The notes under the pieces are model-generated. The model made no database searches. It saw only the letters and a program-made list of their open reading frames with translations, and was not told where the DNA came from. From Kitasatospora sp. NBC_00458 (GTDB lineage: Bacteria; Actinomycetota; Actinomycetes; Streptomycetales; Streptomycetaceae): a DNA stretch of 64,000 nt. Shown one piece after another: positions 18,269 to 27,497 of the stretch. The translations under genes and the position numbers were made by a program. Where the stretch lies: contig NZ_CP107904.1 of assembly GCF_036013975.1 (NCBI RefSeq), positions 2,790,001 to 2,854,000 of the forward strand. The letters run 5' to 3'. How positions within the stretch are numbered: the stretch's first letter is position 1; each line of letters opens with the position of its first letter.

Positions 18269-19539
18269 CGGGCGCTCCCGGCGGCCTGCGGGCGGCGCAG
18301 GACCATCGCGCTCTGGAAGCCGCCGAAGCCGCTGCCGACCGTCAGGGCGACGTCCACCCGGTGCTCGCGGGCGGTCAACGGTACGTAGTCGAGGTCGAGT
18401 TCCGGGTCGGGCTGGTGCAGGTTGGCGGTCGGCGGGACGACCGAGTGCTCGATCGCCAGGGCGCAGGCGGCGATCTCGATGGCGCCGATCGCCCCCAGCG
18501 AGTGCCCGATCATCGACTTGATGGAGCTGACCGGGGTGCGGTAGGCGTGCTCGCCGAGGCTGGTCTTGAACGCCGCCGTCTCGTGCCGGTCGTTCTGCTT
18601 GGTGCCCGAGCCGTGCGCGTTGACGTAGTCGACCTCGGTCGGGTCGGTGCGGCCCTCGTCGAGGGCGGCGGTGATGGCCTGCGCCATCTCGGCGCCGTCG
18701 GGGCGCAGTCCGGTCATGTGGTACGCGTTGCAGCGCGAGGCGTGGCCGGTGATCTCGGCGTAGACGCGGGCGCCGCGCCGCCGGGCGTGCTCCAGGCTCT
18801 CCAGGACGAGGACGGCGGTGCCCTCGGCGACCACGAAGCCGTTGCGGGTGCGGTCGAACGGCCGGGAGGCGTGCCCGGGGTCGTCGTTGCGGGGGCTGGT
18901 GGCCTTGATGGCGTCGAAGCAGGCCACCGCGAGCGGTGAGATCGGGGCGTCGGTGCCGCCGGTGATCACCACGTCGGCGACGCCGTCGCGGATCAGGTCG
19001 CGGGCGTGCCCGACCGCGTCGAGGCCGGAGGTGCAGCCGGTGGAGATCAGCACGGTCGGCCCCTCGGCGCCGACCGCCCAGGCGACCTCCGCCGCGATCG
19101 AGCTGGGGACCAGGTAGTTGTACAGGTGCGGGGTGGCGTGGTCACTGTCCAGCACCCACTTGTCGCCGGTGTCGCTGAGCACCACGTACTCGTCCTCCAG
19201 CGCCATGGTCGCGCCGACGGCGCTGCCGACGCTGACGCCGAGCCGGCCCGGGTCGGTGCCGGAGAGGTCGAGGCCGCTGTCGGCGACGGCCTCGCGGGCC
19301 GCGACCACGGCGAGTTGGGCGGCCCGGTCGGTGCGCCGGATCTCGCGGGCGGTGAGCCCGTGCTCGGCCGGGTCGAAGTCGCACTCGCCGGCCATCTGCG
19401 AGCGGAACGGCGCCGGGTCGAAGAAGCTGATCCGGCGGGTGGCGGTCCGCCCGGAGGTCAGCAGGTCCCAGAAGTTCTTCACCCCCGTCGCGCCCGGCAC
19501 CACGGTGCCGATCCCGGTGATGACCACTCGTCCGTCCAT
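18265..19539 (-). CDS. Ketosynthase alpha (KS-alpha) of the type II PKS
   Basis: A 424-aa condensing enzyme. The nucleophile Cys169 lies in [13 protein letters not shown], and the two His residues in [12 protein letters not shown] and G-H-S-L-G-A-I-G. The sequence is clearly of the aromatic (not fatty-acid) type. The ATG at 19539 gives the standard length; the longer frame upstream is shadow. It is the third gene of a minus-strand operon starting with the KAS III-like gene at 22446. Confidence 0.97.
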   Translation of the reverse strand: MDGRVVITGIGTVVPGATGVKNFWDLLTSGRTATRRISFFDPAPFRSQMAGECDFDPAEHGLTAREIRRTDRAAQLAVVAAREAVADSGLDLSGTDPGRLGVSVGSAVGATMALEDEYVVLSDTGDKWVLDSDHATPHLYNYLVPSSIAAEVAWAVGAEGPTVLISTGCTSGLDAVGHARDLIRDGVADVVITGGTDAPISPLAVACFDAIKATSPRNDDPGHASRPFDRTRNGFVVAEGTAVLVLESLEHARRRGARVYAEITGHASRCNAYHMTGLRPDGAEMAQAITAALDEGRTDPTEVDYVNAHGSGTKQNDRHETAAFKTSLGEHAYRTPVSSIKSMIGHSLGAIGAIEIAACALAIEHSVVPPTANLHQPDPELDLDYVPLTAREHRVDVALTVGSGFGGFQSAMVLRRPQAAGSAR

Positions 19540-19634
19540 GCGTTGTCCTCGGTGTTCGTCGTCGGTCCGGCCGGTGGCCGGTCTGGTCGGTGCGCCCGCG
19601 CGGGCGGCTGCCCGGTCACCGGGCGCGGCCCCGG

Positions 19635-21287
19635 TCACGGGGCGGGCAGCCGGATCGAGCGGGGGTGGTGGAAGAAGTCGGTCGGGTCCCAGCGGGCCTT
19701 GACCCGGCGCAGCCGGGGCAGGTTGACGCCGTGGTAGAGCTCGGCCCAGGGGACGCCGGAGGTGTTGGCGGCCGGGTCGTCGGCGGGGGCGGTGTCGGGG
19801 TAGTTGATGTAGCAGCCGTCGGTGCGGTCGTCCGGCACCGGGACGCCGCCGGTGCGGGCGTACACCTCGCGGTAGAGCCGGGTGGCCCAGCCGGTGTTGG
19901 CGGCGTCGTCGGCCGGGTCGGTCCACAGGCTCTGGAACAGGGCCTTGGCGATCGCGCCGCGCTGGGCGACCGCGGTGTCCCGGGGTGCGACGGCGCCGAT
20001 CCGCCCGCCCACCAGGTTGACCACCACCATGGCGTTGGGGTTGTCGATGCCGTCGTCGGTCAGGTGGCGGTGGATCACGGCGATCTGTTCGTCGGTGAAC
20101 CCCTTGAGCAGGTAGGCGGAGTGGTGGTCGCCGCGCACCGCCGGGTGGTTGCCGATCGCCGAGGCGGTGCCGAGGTAGCGGGTGGCGCGCAGCCAGGGCA
20201 GCCGCTTGGGCGGGGGCAGCGCGGCCGGGTCGGTGCCGGTGCCGGCCAGCAGGTCGCGCAGGTAGGCGTCGAGCAGCGCGCGGGCGCCGGGGACGCCGGC
20301 GTCGAGCTGGGCGAGCAGGGTGACGTGGCCGCTCGACCGGTGGGTGAAGGAGAAGGAGCCGCTGAGCGCGGTGTACGGGGAGTCCGGCCCGCTGTGGGCC
20401 TCCAGCCAGGCGCCGGCGTTGCGCAGCAGGGCGGTGAAGCGCGCCTCGGTGAGGGTGCTCCAGGGGATCGGGACGGCGCTGATCAGCACCTCGCGGGGCG
20501 GGGCGACCAGCAGCCGGCCGGGGTCGTCCCCGGTCCGGCCGGGGGTGCGGAACCAGTAGCGGGTGATCACGCCGAAGCTGCCGCCGCCCCCGCCGCTGTA
20601 CGCCCAGAGCAGGTCGCGGGCCGGGTCGCCGGGCTCGCGGGTGGCGATCACCGGGCGGACCGTGCGGTCGGCGTCCACCACGACGACCTCGATCGCCTCC
20701 AGGTGGTCGACGGTCAGGCCGTGGGCGCGGGAGAGCAGGCCGAACCCGCCGCCGCTGACGTGCCCGCCGACGCCGACCGAGTAGCAGAGGCCGCCGGGGA
20801 TGGTGACGCCCCAGTTCTTGTAGAGCGTGTCGTAGACGTTGAGCAGGGTCGCGCCGGCCCCGACCTCGAAGGCCCGGCGGGCGGGGTCGTAGCCGACCCG
20901 GTCGAGGGCGGAGAGGTCGATCACGGTCTCCACCTCGGGCCGGTAGACCAGGTCGGCGAGGCTGTGGCCGCCGCCGCGCACCGAGATCCGCTGCCCGGCC
21001 CGGACGGCCTCGCGGACGGCGGTGACCACCTCGGCGGTGCTCCGCGGCAGGCGGATGCGGCCGGGGGTGCCGACCCAGCGCTGGTTGACGCCGGTGACGA
21101 GCTCCGGGTAGCGCGGGTCGTCGGGGGTGACGGTGGTGACGGTGGCGGGGCCGCCGGGGTGCGGGCCGGGCCGCTGCGGGGGTTCCGGGGCGGCGGCCGC
21201 GGTTCCCGCGGCGGGGCCGAGGACGGCGGCGGAGCCCAGGGCGGCGCCTGCGCCCAGCAGCGCGCGCCGGCCGATGGCGGGTGGCAT
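19635..21287 (-). CDS. Tat-exported covalent-flavin oxidoreductase (BBE/AknOx-like)
   Basis: A 550-aa FAD oxidase of the berberine-bridge/PCMH family. A Tat signal ([13 protein letters not shown]) and Ala-rich cleavage region occupy residues 1-35, so it acts outside the cell. The flavin can be doubly linked: His in [10 protein letters not shown] and Cys in [12 protein letters not shown]. The C-terminal motif [14 protein letters not shown] is typical. AknOx, a homologue in aclacinomycin biosynthesis, oxidises the sugar after export; here a late alcohol or C-C oxidation of the exported product is plausible. It lies 95 bp upstream of the KS-alpha gene on the same strand. Confidence 0.92.
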   Translation of the reverse strand: MPPAIGRRALLGAGAALGSAAVLGPAAGTAAAAPEPPQRPGPHPGGPATVTTVTPDDPRYPELVTGVNQRWVGTPGRIRLPRSTAEVVTAVREAVRAGQRISVRGGGHSLADLVYRPEVETVIDLSALDRVGYDPARRAFEVGAGATLLNVYDTLYKNWGVTIPGGLCYSVGVGGHVSGGGFGLLSRAHGLTVDHLEAIEVVVVDADRTVRPVIATREPGDPARDLLWAYSGGGGGSFGVITRYWFRTPGRTGDDPGRLLVAPPREVLISAVPIPWSTLTEARFTALLRNAGAWLEAHSGPDSPYTALSGSFSFTHRSSGHVTLLAQLDAGVPGARALLDAYLRDLLAGTGTDPAALPPPKRLPWLRATRYLGTASAIGNHPAVRGDHHSAYLLKGFTDEQIAVIHRHLTDDGIDNPNAMVVVNLVGGRIGAVAPRDTAVAQRGAIAKALFQSLWTDPADDAANTGWATRLYREVYARTGGVPVPDDRTDGCYINYPDTAPADDPAANTSGVPWAELYHGVNLPRLRRVKARWDPTDFFHHPRSIRLPAP

Positions 21288-21408
21288 GGCGGTTCTCCCT
21301 CGGTGGTGTGGTCGCTGTGGTGTCGCCCTGGGTCGTGGCGCGGGGCGGGTGGGGCGGTCGGCCGCCCGGGTCGGGCGGACCGGACCGGCCGGCCGGGGAG
21401 TCGGGGAG

Positions 21409-22446
21409 TCAGGCGGCGGCGTCGCGGACCGGGGCCTCGGCCAGCACGTCGACCACCGCGAACGACCAGGTGAACCCCGCGCCGACGCCGGCCAGCAGGC
21501 AGCGCTGCCCCGGCCGCACCCGCCCGGACGCGGCGAGCTCGGCCAGCCCCGCGTACTGGTCGCCCGCGCCCAGGTGCCCGACCGTCCGCGCCCAGGACCA
21601 GGTGGTGACCGCGGCGTCCACCCCCCAGGGCCGCAGGTAGGCGGCGGTCAGCCGGCGCAGCCCGAGGTGCGGCAGGACGAACCAGTCGATCTCGGCGAGC
21701 TCGGTGTCCGCGTCGGCGAGCGCCCGCTTGAGCGCCTCCTCCTGCCCGGCGGAGACCCGGTTCACGCAGTACGAGATCCCGTGCACGGCGACGAAGTCGT
21801 CCTTGTGCGCGGCCAGGTCGACGGCCGGCCGGTGGCTGAACGGGGCCTGGCCGAACGGGTCGTCGCCCCGGTGCAGGCCCTCCAGGTCCGGGTCGGAGAC
21901 GGTGGCCAGGCTGCGCAGCGCCGCGAAGCCCGGCCGGCGGGACAGCACCAGCGCGGTGCCGCCGTCCGCGTAGACCGTGCCGGGGTCGCTGCGCCAGCGG
22001 TCGAAGCCGGGCGGGCCGAACCAGTCCCCGGTGGTGAGCAGCGCCGCCGTCCCGCCCGTCCCGCGCAGGTAGCCGGCCGCGAGTTCGAGCGCGGCCATGC
22101 CGCCGTTGGACATCTGCCGGACCTCGACGGCCGGGCACCGGTTGCCGACGGCGGCCCGCTGCACGTACGAGGCGGGCGGCCAGAGGTCGTGGCCCTGGTA
22201 GTAGACGTCGGCGTGCAGCACCAGGTCGATGTCGTGCGGTCCGTGTCCGGAGGCCCGCAGGGCGGCGCGGGCCGCGGCGGCGGCCATCTCGGCGGGCGGC
22301 TCGCCGTCGGCGACGGAGATCTCCCGCAGGCCGGTGCGCCGGGCCACCGCGGCGTCGCAGAGCCCGGCGGCCACCGCGTCGGCGACCGCGACCCGGCCGG
22401 GCAGCCGGTGCGCCGCGGCGGAGATGTACAGGTCGTCGTACCGCAT
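21409..22446 (-). CDS. KAS III-like starter-unit enzyme with Ser nucleophile (DpsC/ChlB3/CerJ group)
   Basis: A 345-aa thiolase-fold protein. The position of the KAS III catalytic Cys holds Ser113 (V-R-Q-M-S-N-G-G-M-A). His260 is kept (F-V-L-P-H-L-G-L), and the usual G-N-T-S block is G-H-L-G-A-G-D-Q (His291, Asp296). The Cys-to-Ser change and the loss of Asn are known from DpsC, which selects the propionyl starter in daunorubicin biosynthesis. It heads the minus-strand KS operon and is divergent from the acyltransferase gene, which matches the dpsC/dpsD pairing in function. Confidence 0.88.
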   Translation of the reverse strand: MRYDDLYISAAAHRLPGRVAVADAVAAGLCDAAVARRTGLREISVADGEPPAEMAAAAARAALRASGHGPHDIDLVLHADVYYQGHDLWPPASYVQRAAVGNRCPAVEVRQMSNGGMAALELAAGYLRGTGGTAALLTTGDWFGPPGFDRWRSDPGTVYADGGTALVLSRRPGFAALRSLATVSDPDLEGLHRGDDPFGQAPFSHRPAVDLAAHKDDFVAVHGISYCVNRVSAGQEEALKRALADADTELAEIDWFVLPHLGLRRLTAAYLRPWGVDAAVTTWSWARTVGHLGAGDQYAGLAELAASGRVRPGQRCLLAGVGAGFTWSFAVVDVLAEAPVRDAAA

Positions 22447-22513
22447 GCCTGCTCCTCGGTCGCGGGGTTCCGCCGGCGGGTGCCGGCGGCCCTGTCATGG
22501 TGGGCGGGGTGCC

Positions 22514-22556
22514 TGGACGCGTCGTCCAGAGCCGGTCCAGCGGGGCTTGGCACGGT
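22514..22556. promoter_or_regulatory. SARP-type phased repeats in the KAS III / acyltransferase divergent promoter
   Basis: TGGAC (22514), TCCAG (22525) and TCCAG (22536) are spaced 11 bp apart. CACGGT (-10-like, 22551-22556) lies 15 bp after the last TCCAG for the acyltransferase gene. Read on the other strand the repeats are CTGGAC units that could equally serve the minus-strand KAS III operon. Confidence 0.65.
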
Positions 22557-22609
22557 GGCCCGGTGACGGTCCGCCGCAGGGGCGGGCCGGGTCGCCGAGG
22601 AGGTCCGTG

Positions 22610-23665
22610 ATGACCGTGGAACACCGGGAGGCCGCTGCGCAGCGGCAGGAGGCCGGGGCCGGGGGCCCGCAGGCGGCGCCGGGACGGCGGCGGGTGGCGC
22701 TGCTGTTCCCCGGCCAGGGCGCGCAGCAGCCGGGGATGGCGCTCGGCCTGTACCGGGCCGATCCGCGGTTCGCGGCCCGGGTGGACGAGGTCCTGGCGCT
22801 CTGGGGCGCCGAGGGACGCGCGGTCCGCCGCGACTGGCTGGCGCCGGACGCGCCGGACGTCCCGCTGGACGACCTGCGCCGCGCCCAGCCGCTGCTGTTC
22901 GCGGTGGACTGGGCGCTCGGCCGGACGGTGCTGGACTGGGGGGTGCGGCCGGACGCGCTGCTCGGCCACAGCGTCGGCGAGGTGGCCGCGGCCGCGCTGG
23001 CCGGGGTGCTGACGCTCGCCGAGGCCGCCGCCGTGATGGCCGACCGGGTGCACCACCTGGCCTCGGCCCCGCCGGGCGGGATGCTGGCGGTGGCCGGCGC
23101 GCCCGAGCAGGTGGCCGGGCTGCTCGGGGAGGGCGTGGTGGTCGGCGCGGTCAACGGCCCCCGGCAGGTGGTGGTGGCCGGTGCGGAGGCGCCGCTGGCG
23201 GCGGCCGAGGCCCGGCTGCGGGCGGCCGGGCTGAACACCCGGCGGGCACGGACGCTCAGTGCCTTCCACAGTCCGGTGGTGGCTCCGGCGGCGGCCCTCG
23301 GGCTGCCGGTGCTGCGCTCGGTGGCGCTGCGCCCGCCGCGGCTGGCGCTGCACTCCGGCTACACCGGCGGCCTGTTGGACGCCGCGACGGCGGTGGACCC
23401 GGGGTTCTGGGCCGGCCAGCCGGCCGCGCCGGTGCTGTTCGGTCCGGCGCTGGACGGGCTGCTGGCGGAGGGCCGGTGGCTGCTGGTGGAGGCGGGCCCG
23501 GCGCAGGGCCTCACCATGCTGGCGAAGCGTCACCGGGCGGTGGCGTCGGGGGACTCGGCCGCCGTGGCGCTGCTGCCGGCGCGGCCGGGGGACGACGGGC
23601 GGGAGGCCGCCGCGGCGGCGGCCGTCCGGGACCGGCTGGCGGCGGAGGCGCTGCTGCCGGTCTGA
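22610..23665 (+). CDS. Malonyl/acyl-CoA:ACP acyltransferase (DpsD-like)
   Basis: A 351-aa FabD-fold enzyme. It has F-P-G-Q-G-A-Q-Q-P-G-M near the start, the nucleophile motif G-H-S-V-G-E (Ser121), V-N-G-P-R-Q-V-V-V-A and S-A-F-H-S-P carrying the second catalytic His. The A-F-H-S form is of malonyl/acyl type rather than the Y-A-S-H methylmalonyl type. Most type II clusters borrow FabD from primary metabolism; a dedicated copy divergent from the Ser-type KAS III suggests starter-unit selection or editing. The ATG at 22610 was preferred; a GTG at 22607 is also possible. Confidence 0.9.
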   Translation: MTVEHREAAAQRQEAGAGGPQAAPGRRRVALLFPGQGAQQPGMALGLYRADPRFAARVDEVLALWGAEGRAVRRDWLAPDAPDVPLDDLRRAQPLLFAVDWALGRTVLDWGVRPDALLGHSVGEVAAAALAGVLTLAEAAAVMADRVHHLASAPPGGMLAVAGAPEQVAGLLGEGVVVGAVNGPRQVVVAGAEAPLAAAEARLRAAGLNTRRARTLSAFHSPVVAPAAALGLPVLRSVALRPPRLALHSGYTGGLLDAATAVDPGFWAGQPAAPVLFGPALDGLLAEGRWLLVEAGPAQGLTMLAKRHRAVASGDSAAVALLPARPGDDGREAAAAAAVRDRLAAEALLPV

Positions 23666-23721
23666 CCGGGCGGCGGGCCCGGGGCGGCCGGGGAGGGTCG
23701 GCCCGGCGGCGCCCGGGCGGC

Positions 23722-23764
23722 TTCAGGGGGACTCCAGCGCCGTTCCAGACCCCGCTGCGACGTT
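23722..23764 (+). promoter_or_regulatory. SARP-type phased repeats and promoter of the ACP gene
   Basis: TTCAG (23722), TCCAG (23733) and TCCAG (23744) at 11-bp steps, CTGCGA at 23755, and GACGTT (-10-like) at 23759-23764, 15 bp after the last TCCAG. The ACP start is 42 bp further on. Confidence 0.7.
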
Positions 23765-23805
23765 GGGGTGCCGACCGTACCGAAACCGACAGCGAGGACA
23801 GCGAC

Positions 23806-24060
23806 ATGAGCGCACTGACCATCGACGACCTGCGGACGATCCTGCGCGACGCGGCGGGTGAGGACGAGGAGGTCGACCTCTCCGGGGACATCGCCGACAC
23901 CCTGTTCACCGATCTCGGCTACGACTCGCTGGCGCTGCTGGAGACCGCGTCGGTGATCAGCCGCCGCTACGGGATCGCCCTGCCGGACGACCTGTTCGAC
24001 GGCGTGGAGACCCCGCAGGCGCTGCTGGACGAGATCAACTCGGCCCTCACGCTTGCCTGA
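23806..24060 (+). CDS. Acyl carrier protein of the type II PKS
   Basis: An 84-aa acidic four-helix protein. Ser in D-L-G-Y-D-S-L-A-L-L-E is the phosphopantetheine attachment site, and helix III follows the D-D-L-F-D-G-V-E-T-P loop. It carries the growing chain between KS/CLF, KR and cyclases. Preceded by its own SARP-type promoter and placed away from the KS/CLF pair, which is less common than the usual KS-CLF-ACP order. Confidence 0.95.
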   Translation: MSALTIDDLRTILRDAAGEDEEVDLSGDIADTLFTDLGYDSLALLETASVISRRYGIALPDDLFDGVETPQALLDEINSALTLA

Positions 24061-24097
24061 TCGTTCGTCAGTTCGGCTTCGGCACACGCTTTTCTCA

Positions 24098-24117
24098 GTT
24101 GGTTTTACCCAACCAAC
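24098..24117. promoter_or_regulatory. Probable MarR operator
   Basis: A perfect 7-bp inverted repeat GTTGGTT (24098-24104) / AACCAAC (24111-24117) with a 6-nt spacer, in a patch unusually rich in A and T for this genome. It is 18 bp upstream of the MarR start and is the likely autoregulatory site controlling the MarR-MFS pair. Confidence 0.7.
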
Positions 24118-24134
24118 CGGTCTAGCATGACGGC

Positions 24135-24650
24135 ATGACAACTGAAGCGCCTGCCGTACCGTCACCCGGCGCCACGCGCCGGGAGCTGTCCGACCGGGCC
24201 ATCGCCGAGGCCGCCGTGGCCCTCAACACCATCGGCTGCTGGCTGCTCTCGCCCGCGACCAAGCGGCGGATCGCCGCCGAGGCCGAACTGACGCTCCCAC
24301 CCGGCGACTACACGCTGCTCACCCAGATCGAGCACTGGCAGCCGGTACGGCTCTCCACCGTCGCCGAACGGCTGGAGGTCGACCGCTCCTCGCTCACCCC
24401 GCAGACCCGGCGGCTGGAGGACGCCGGCCTGATCGTCCGGCTGCCCGACCCGGTCGACCACCGGGCCCAGCTGGTCCAGGTCACCGACCGGGGCCAGGCC
24501 GTCCTGGAGCGGCTCTGGCAGGCCCGCTCGCAGGCCCTGGCCGGGCTCCTGGAGGGCTGGGCCGACGCCGACGTGGCGCTGCTGACGGAGAGTCTGAGCG
24601 CGCTGGCCGGCAGCGTCGGCGCCCGCGCCTACCGGGAGGGCCGGTCATGA
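24135..24650 (+). CDS. MarR-family transcriptional regulator
   Basis: A 171-aa winged-helix protein: Y-T-L-L-T-Q-I, then V-A-E-R-L-E-V-D-R-S-S-L-T-P-Q-T-R-R-L-E-D-A-G-L-I as the recognition region and the wing L-P-D-P-V-D-H-R-A-Q-L-V-Q-V-T. Regulators of this type de-repress an exporter on binding the drug or an intermediate. Its stop overlaps the ATG of the MFS exporter (ATGA), and an operator-like dyad lies upstream, so it probably controls self-resistance. Confidence 0.93.
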   Translation: MTTEAPAVPSPGATRRELSDRAIAEAAVALNTIGCWLLSPATKRRIAAEAELTLPPGDYTLLTQIEHWQPVRLSTVAERLEVDRSSLTPQTRRLEDAGLIVRLPDPVDHRAQLVQVTDRGQAVLERLWQARSQALAGLLEGWADADVALLTESLSALAGSVGARAYREGRS

Positions 24651-26275
24651 GCGGGCAGTCCACCGACGCCGCGGTCACCCCCGGACAGCCCGGCCCCGGC
24701 GGGCCGGTCGGTACCGGCGGGCCGGGCGAACCCGTCGGGTCCGGCGGGCCGGGGAACGAGCCGGGTGCGGCCCGGGCCGCCGCCACCGCGGAGGCGCCCC
24801 CGCAGAAGGACGCCCAGGCCGGGGAGGCCCCCGCCGGCCCGTCCGCGGCGGTCCGGCGGCGCGAGAGCCTGATCGTCGGACTCGCCTGCCTCGGCCAGTT
24901 CATGGTCGTCCTGGACGTCTCCATCGTGAACGTGGCGCTGCCCGCGATCCGCGACTCGCTGCACTTCGCCTCCGCCGACCTGCCGTGGGTCGTCAACGCC
25001 TACACCCTCGCCCTGGCCGGCTTCATGCTGCTCGGCGGCCGCGCCGCCGACCTGTTCGGCCGGCGCCGGATGTTCCTGGTCGGCGTGGTCGCCTTCACCG
25101 CGGCCAGCGTGGTCGGCGGCCTGGCGCCGTCCGCCGGGGTGCTGGTCGCGGCACGCGCCGTCCAGGGCCTCGGCGCGGCCGTCCTGGCCCCCTGCACACT
25201 GACCATCATCACCACCACCTTCACCGAGGGCCCCCGGCGGACCAGGGCCATCGCCACCTGGTCGATGGTCGGCGCGGTCGGCGGCGCGGTCGGCGCGATC
25301 GCCGGCGGCCTGCTCACCGACTACCTGTCCTGGCGCTGGGTGCTGCTGGTCAACCTGCCGATCGGCCTCGCCGTGGTGGTCGGCACCCGGCTCTGGCTGC
25401 CCGCCGACCGCGGCAACGCCGGGCGGAAGCTGGACGTCCCCGGCGCGGTCACCGTCTCGGCCGGCCTGACCGCCCTGGTCTACGGCATCGTGCAGGCCGA
25501 CAAGGACGGCTGGGGCGCCACCGGCACCCTGCTGCCGATCGTCGCGGGCCTGGTGCTGCTCGGCCTGTTCGTCCTGATCCAGGCCCGGCTCGCCTCCGAA
25601 CCGCTGCTCCCGCTGCGGCTGTTGGGCGTCTGGCAGCGGTCCGGCGCCAACCTGGTGATGTTCCTGCTCGGGGCGGGCTTCTTCTCGCTGCTCTACTTCG
25701 TCTCGATCTACCTGCAGAACGTCCGCGACTTCTCGCCGATCGAGACCGGCCTGGTGTTCGTCCCGCACACGGTGGCGACCGTGGTCGGCGCCAAGTCCGC
25801 CGCCCGGATGCTCGGCCGCGGGGTCCCCGCCCCCTGGCTGATCATCAGCGGGCTGGTCGCCTCCGCCGCCGGCTTCCTCTGGCAGGCGCAGCTGGACGCG
25901 ACCGGCTCGGTGCTGCTCTGGGTGGTCGCCCCCGGCAGTCTGGTGTTCCTCGGGATCGGCCTGGCCCTCACCCCGGTCGCCATGACGGCCACCTCCGGGG
26001 TGCCGGGCGCGGACGCGGGCATCGCCTCCGGACTCGCCAACGCGGCCCGCCAGATCGGCGGTTCGTTCGGCCTGGTGGTGCTCACCGGCATCGCGTCGGC
26101 GCACACCCGGAGCCTGCTGGACGGCGGCGAACCGGCCGCCGGTTCGCCCGAGCTGGCCTCGGCGCTCACCTCCGGCTTCTCCTGGGCGTTCGTCTCCGCC
26201 GCCGCGATCCTGGCGCTCTGCATCCTGGTCACGCTCACCCTGCCGCGGCCGCCGCGGCGCACCGCCGCGAGCTGA
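24647..26275 (+). CDS. DHA2-family MFS drug exporter (EmrB/QacA type)
   Basis: A 542-aa protein with an N-terminal disordered tail of about 75 Gly/Pro-rich residues and about fourteen membrane segments. Motifs: V-L-D-V-S-I-V-N-V-A-L-P (TM1, Asp typical of DHA2), G-G-R-A-A-D-L-F-G-R-R-R in the 2-3 loop, and a Gly/Ala-rich motif C region in TM5 (G-A-V-G-G-A-V-G-A-I-A-G-G). It is proton-driven and likely to export the polyketide. Co-translated with the MarR regulator. Confidence 0.94.
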   Translation: MSGQSTDAAVTPGQPGPGGPVGTGGPGEPVGSGGPGNEPGAARAAATAEAPPQKDAQAGEAPAGPSAAVRRRESLIVGLACLGQFMVVLDVSIVNVALPAIRDSLHFASADLPWVVNAYTLALAGFMLLGGRAADLFGRRRMFLVGVVAFTAASVVGGLAPSAGVLVAARAVQGLGAAVLAPCTLTIITTTFTEGPRRTRAIATWSMVGAVGGAVGAIAGGLLTDYLSWRWVLLVNLPIGLAVVVGTRLWLPADRGNAGRKLDVPGAVTVSAGLTALVYGIVQADKDGWGATGTLLPIVAGLVLLGLFVLIQARLASEPLLPLRLLGVWQRSGANLVMFLLGAGFFSLLYFVSIYLQNVRDFSPIETGLVFVPHTVATVVGAKSAARMLGRGVPAPWLIISGLVASAAGFLWQAQLDATGSVLLWVVAPGSLVFLGIGLALTPVAMTATSGVPGADAGIASGLANAARQIGGSFGLVVLTGIASAHTRSLLDGGEPAAGSPELASALTSGFSWAFVSAAAILALCILVTLTLPRPPRRTAAS

Positions 26276-26310
26276 CCGCCCCGGCGGGCGGGCCCGTCCG
26301 CGAGGGCCGC

Positions 26311-26353
26311 TCCAACCGTGTTCCAGCGCCCCTCTACGGACGGCTGCGAGGTT
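26311..26353 (+). promoter_or_regulatory. SARP-type phased repeats and promoter of the cyclase-P450-ferredoxin operon
   Basis: TCCAA (26311), TCCAG (26322) and TCTAC (26333) at 11-bp steps, CTGCGA at 26344 and GAGGTT (-10-like) at 26348-26353, 15 bp after the third unit. The aromatase/cyclase start is 74 bp further on. Confidence 0.65.
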
Positions 26354-26426
26354 CGAGGCGACCCGGCCGCCGCCGCACACCCGCGGCGGCGGCCCGCCCC
26401 AGCCCCGGCGAACAGAGGACCCCGCG

Positions 26427-27497
26427 ATGCCCAGCACGCCCACCCCCGGTGCACCGGCCGTCACCGTCCGGGCCCCGGCCCAGCAGCTGAGCGCCCTGCT
26501 CGGCGCCGTCGAACGCTGGCCCGTCCTGCTCGACCACGTGGTGTACGCCCTGCGGACGCCGGACGGGGAGACCGAGCGGGTCGAGGTGTGGACCCGCGAC
26601 GGCGAGCGGATCACCCACTGGTGGGGCGAGCACCGCACCGCACCGGACGGCCTGCGGACGGACTTCCGGCACTCGCCGGCCCCGGGCAGTCCGGCCACCG
26701 TCACCGGCCACTGGGTGCTCACCCCTGAGGAGGGGGACGGCGGGACCGGCCTCGCCCTGCGGCTCGACCGGGACTCCGCCGGAGCGCCGCTGGCGGGCGC
26801 CGGTCCGGCCGGGGCCGGGGCGGACGCCGCGGCCCCGCCCTCCCCCGAAGCCCCGCCGACCGCCGGGGCCGCCGAGGTCGCCGAGGTGTTCCGCCTGCAC
26901 GCCGAGGCGGACCCAGGGCTGGTGTTCACCTTCCAGGACACCCTCCGCACCACCGCACCCGCCGAGCCGGTGCTGGACTTCCTGCGGCGCGTCCGGGACT
27001 GGCCCGGCGCCGTGTCGCACATCGCCACCGTCTCCGTCACCGAGACCGCTCCGGGCGTCCAGTCCGTGGTCTCCGGCGTCCGGGCCCCCGACGGCTCGGT
27101 CCAGGACGTCCCGTCCGTCCGCCTGGTGCTCGCCGACCGGGTCGTCTACACCCCGCTGACCGTCCCGCCGTTCGCCTCCGCGCACCTCGGCGAGTGGATC
27201 GTCGGCACCGCCCCGGACGGCGCCACCACGGTGACCGGACGGCACACGGTGGCGCTGCGCGCGGACCGGCTCGCCGCCGCCTTCGGCCCGGGCACCACGC
27301 CCGCCGACGCCCAGCGCCGGGTGCGGGCCGCGCTCGGCGCGCACAGCCTGGCCACCCTGGACGCCGCCCGGGCGGACGCGGAGTCCCGCACCGCCCCGGC
27401 GCCCGCGCCCGTCCCGGCCCCCGCTCCCGTCTCCGCCGCCGTTCCCGCTCCCGTTCCCGCTTCCGCTTCCGCCCCCGTCTCCGGAGGTCACCGATGA
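26427..27497 (+). CDS. Didomain aromatase/cyclase (first copy)
   Basis: A 356-aa protein with two START/Bet v1-like domains. The N-terminal half is shortened and divergent (E-R-W-P-V-L-L-D-H-V, W-T-R-D-G-E-R-I-T-H-W-W); the C-terminal half (about 150-320) has A-E-P-V-L-D-F-L-R-R-V-R-D-W-P-G and ends in the family tail V-R-A-A-L-G-A-H-S-L-A-T-L-D-A-A. These enzymes fold and aromatise the first ring. A long Ala/Gly/Pro linker splits the domains and the C-terminus has an A-P-A-P-V-P repeat. The stop overlaps the P450 start (ATGA). Confidence 0.85.
   Translation: MPSTPTPGAPAVTVRAPAQQLSALLGAVERWPVLLDHVVYALRTPDGETERVEVWTRDGERITHWWGEHRTAPDGLRTDFRHSPAPGSPATVTGHWVLTPEEGDGGTGLALRLDRDSAGAPLAGAGPAGAGADAAAPPSPEAPPTAGAAEVAEVFRLHAEADPGLVFTFQDTLRTTAPAEPVLDFLRRVRDWPGAVSHIATVSVTETAPGVQSVVSGVRAPDGSVQDVPSVRLVLADRVVYTPLTVPPFASAHLGEWIVGTAPDGATTVTGRHTVALRADRLAAAFGPGTTPADAQRRVRAALGAHSLATLDAARADAESRTAPAPAPVPAPAPVSAAVPAPVPASASAPVSGGHR

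Noticed and set aside
20921..23533. Minus-strand frame of 870 codons across the KAS III and acyltransferase genes
   Set aside because: It is a shadow in another frame; KAS III and acyltransferase motifs read in other frames or on the other strand.
24629..27040. Minus-strand frame of 803 codons opposite the MFS exporter and cyclase
   Set aside because: Low-complexity Asp/Gln/Gly text and no start signal; the plus-strand genes have strong family motifs.
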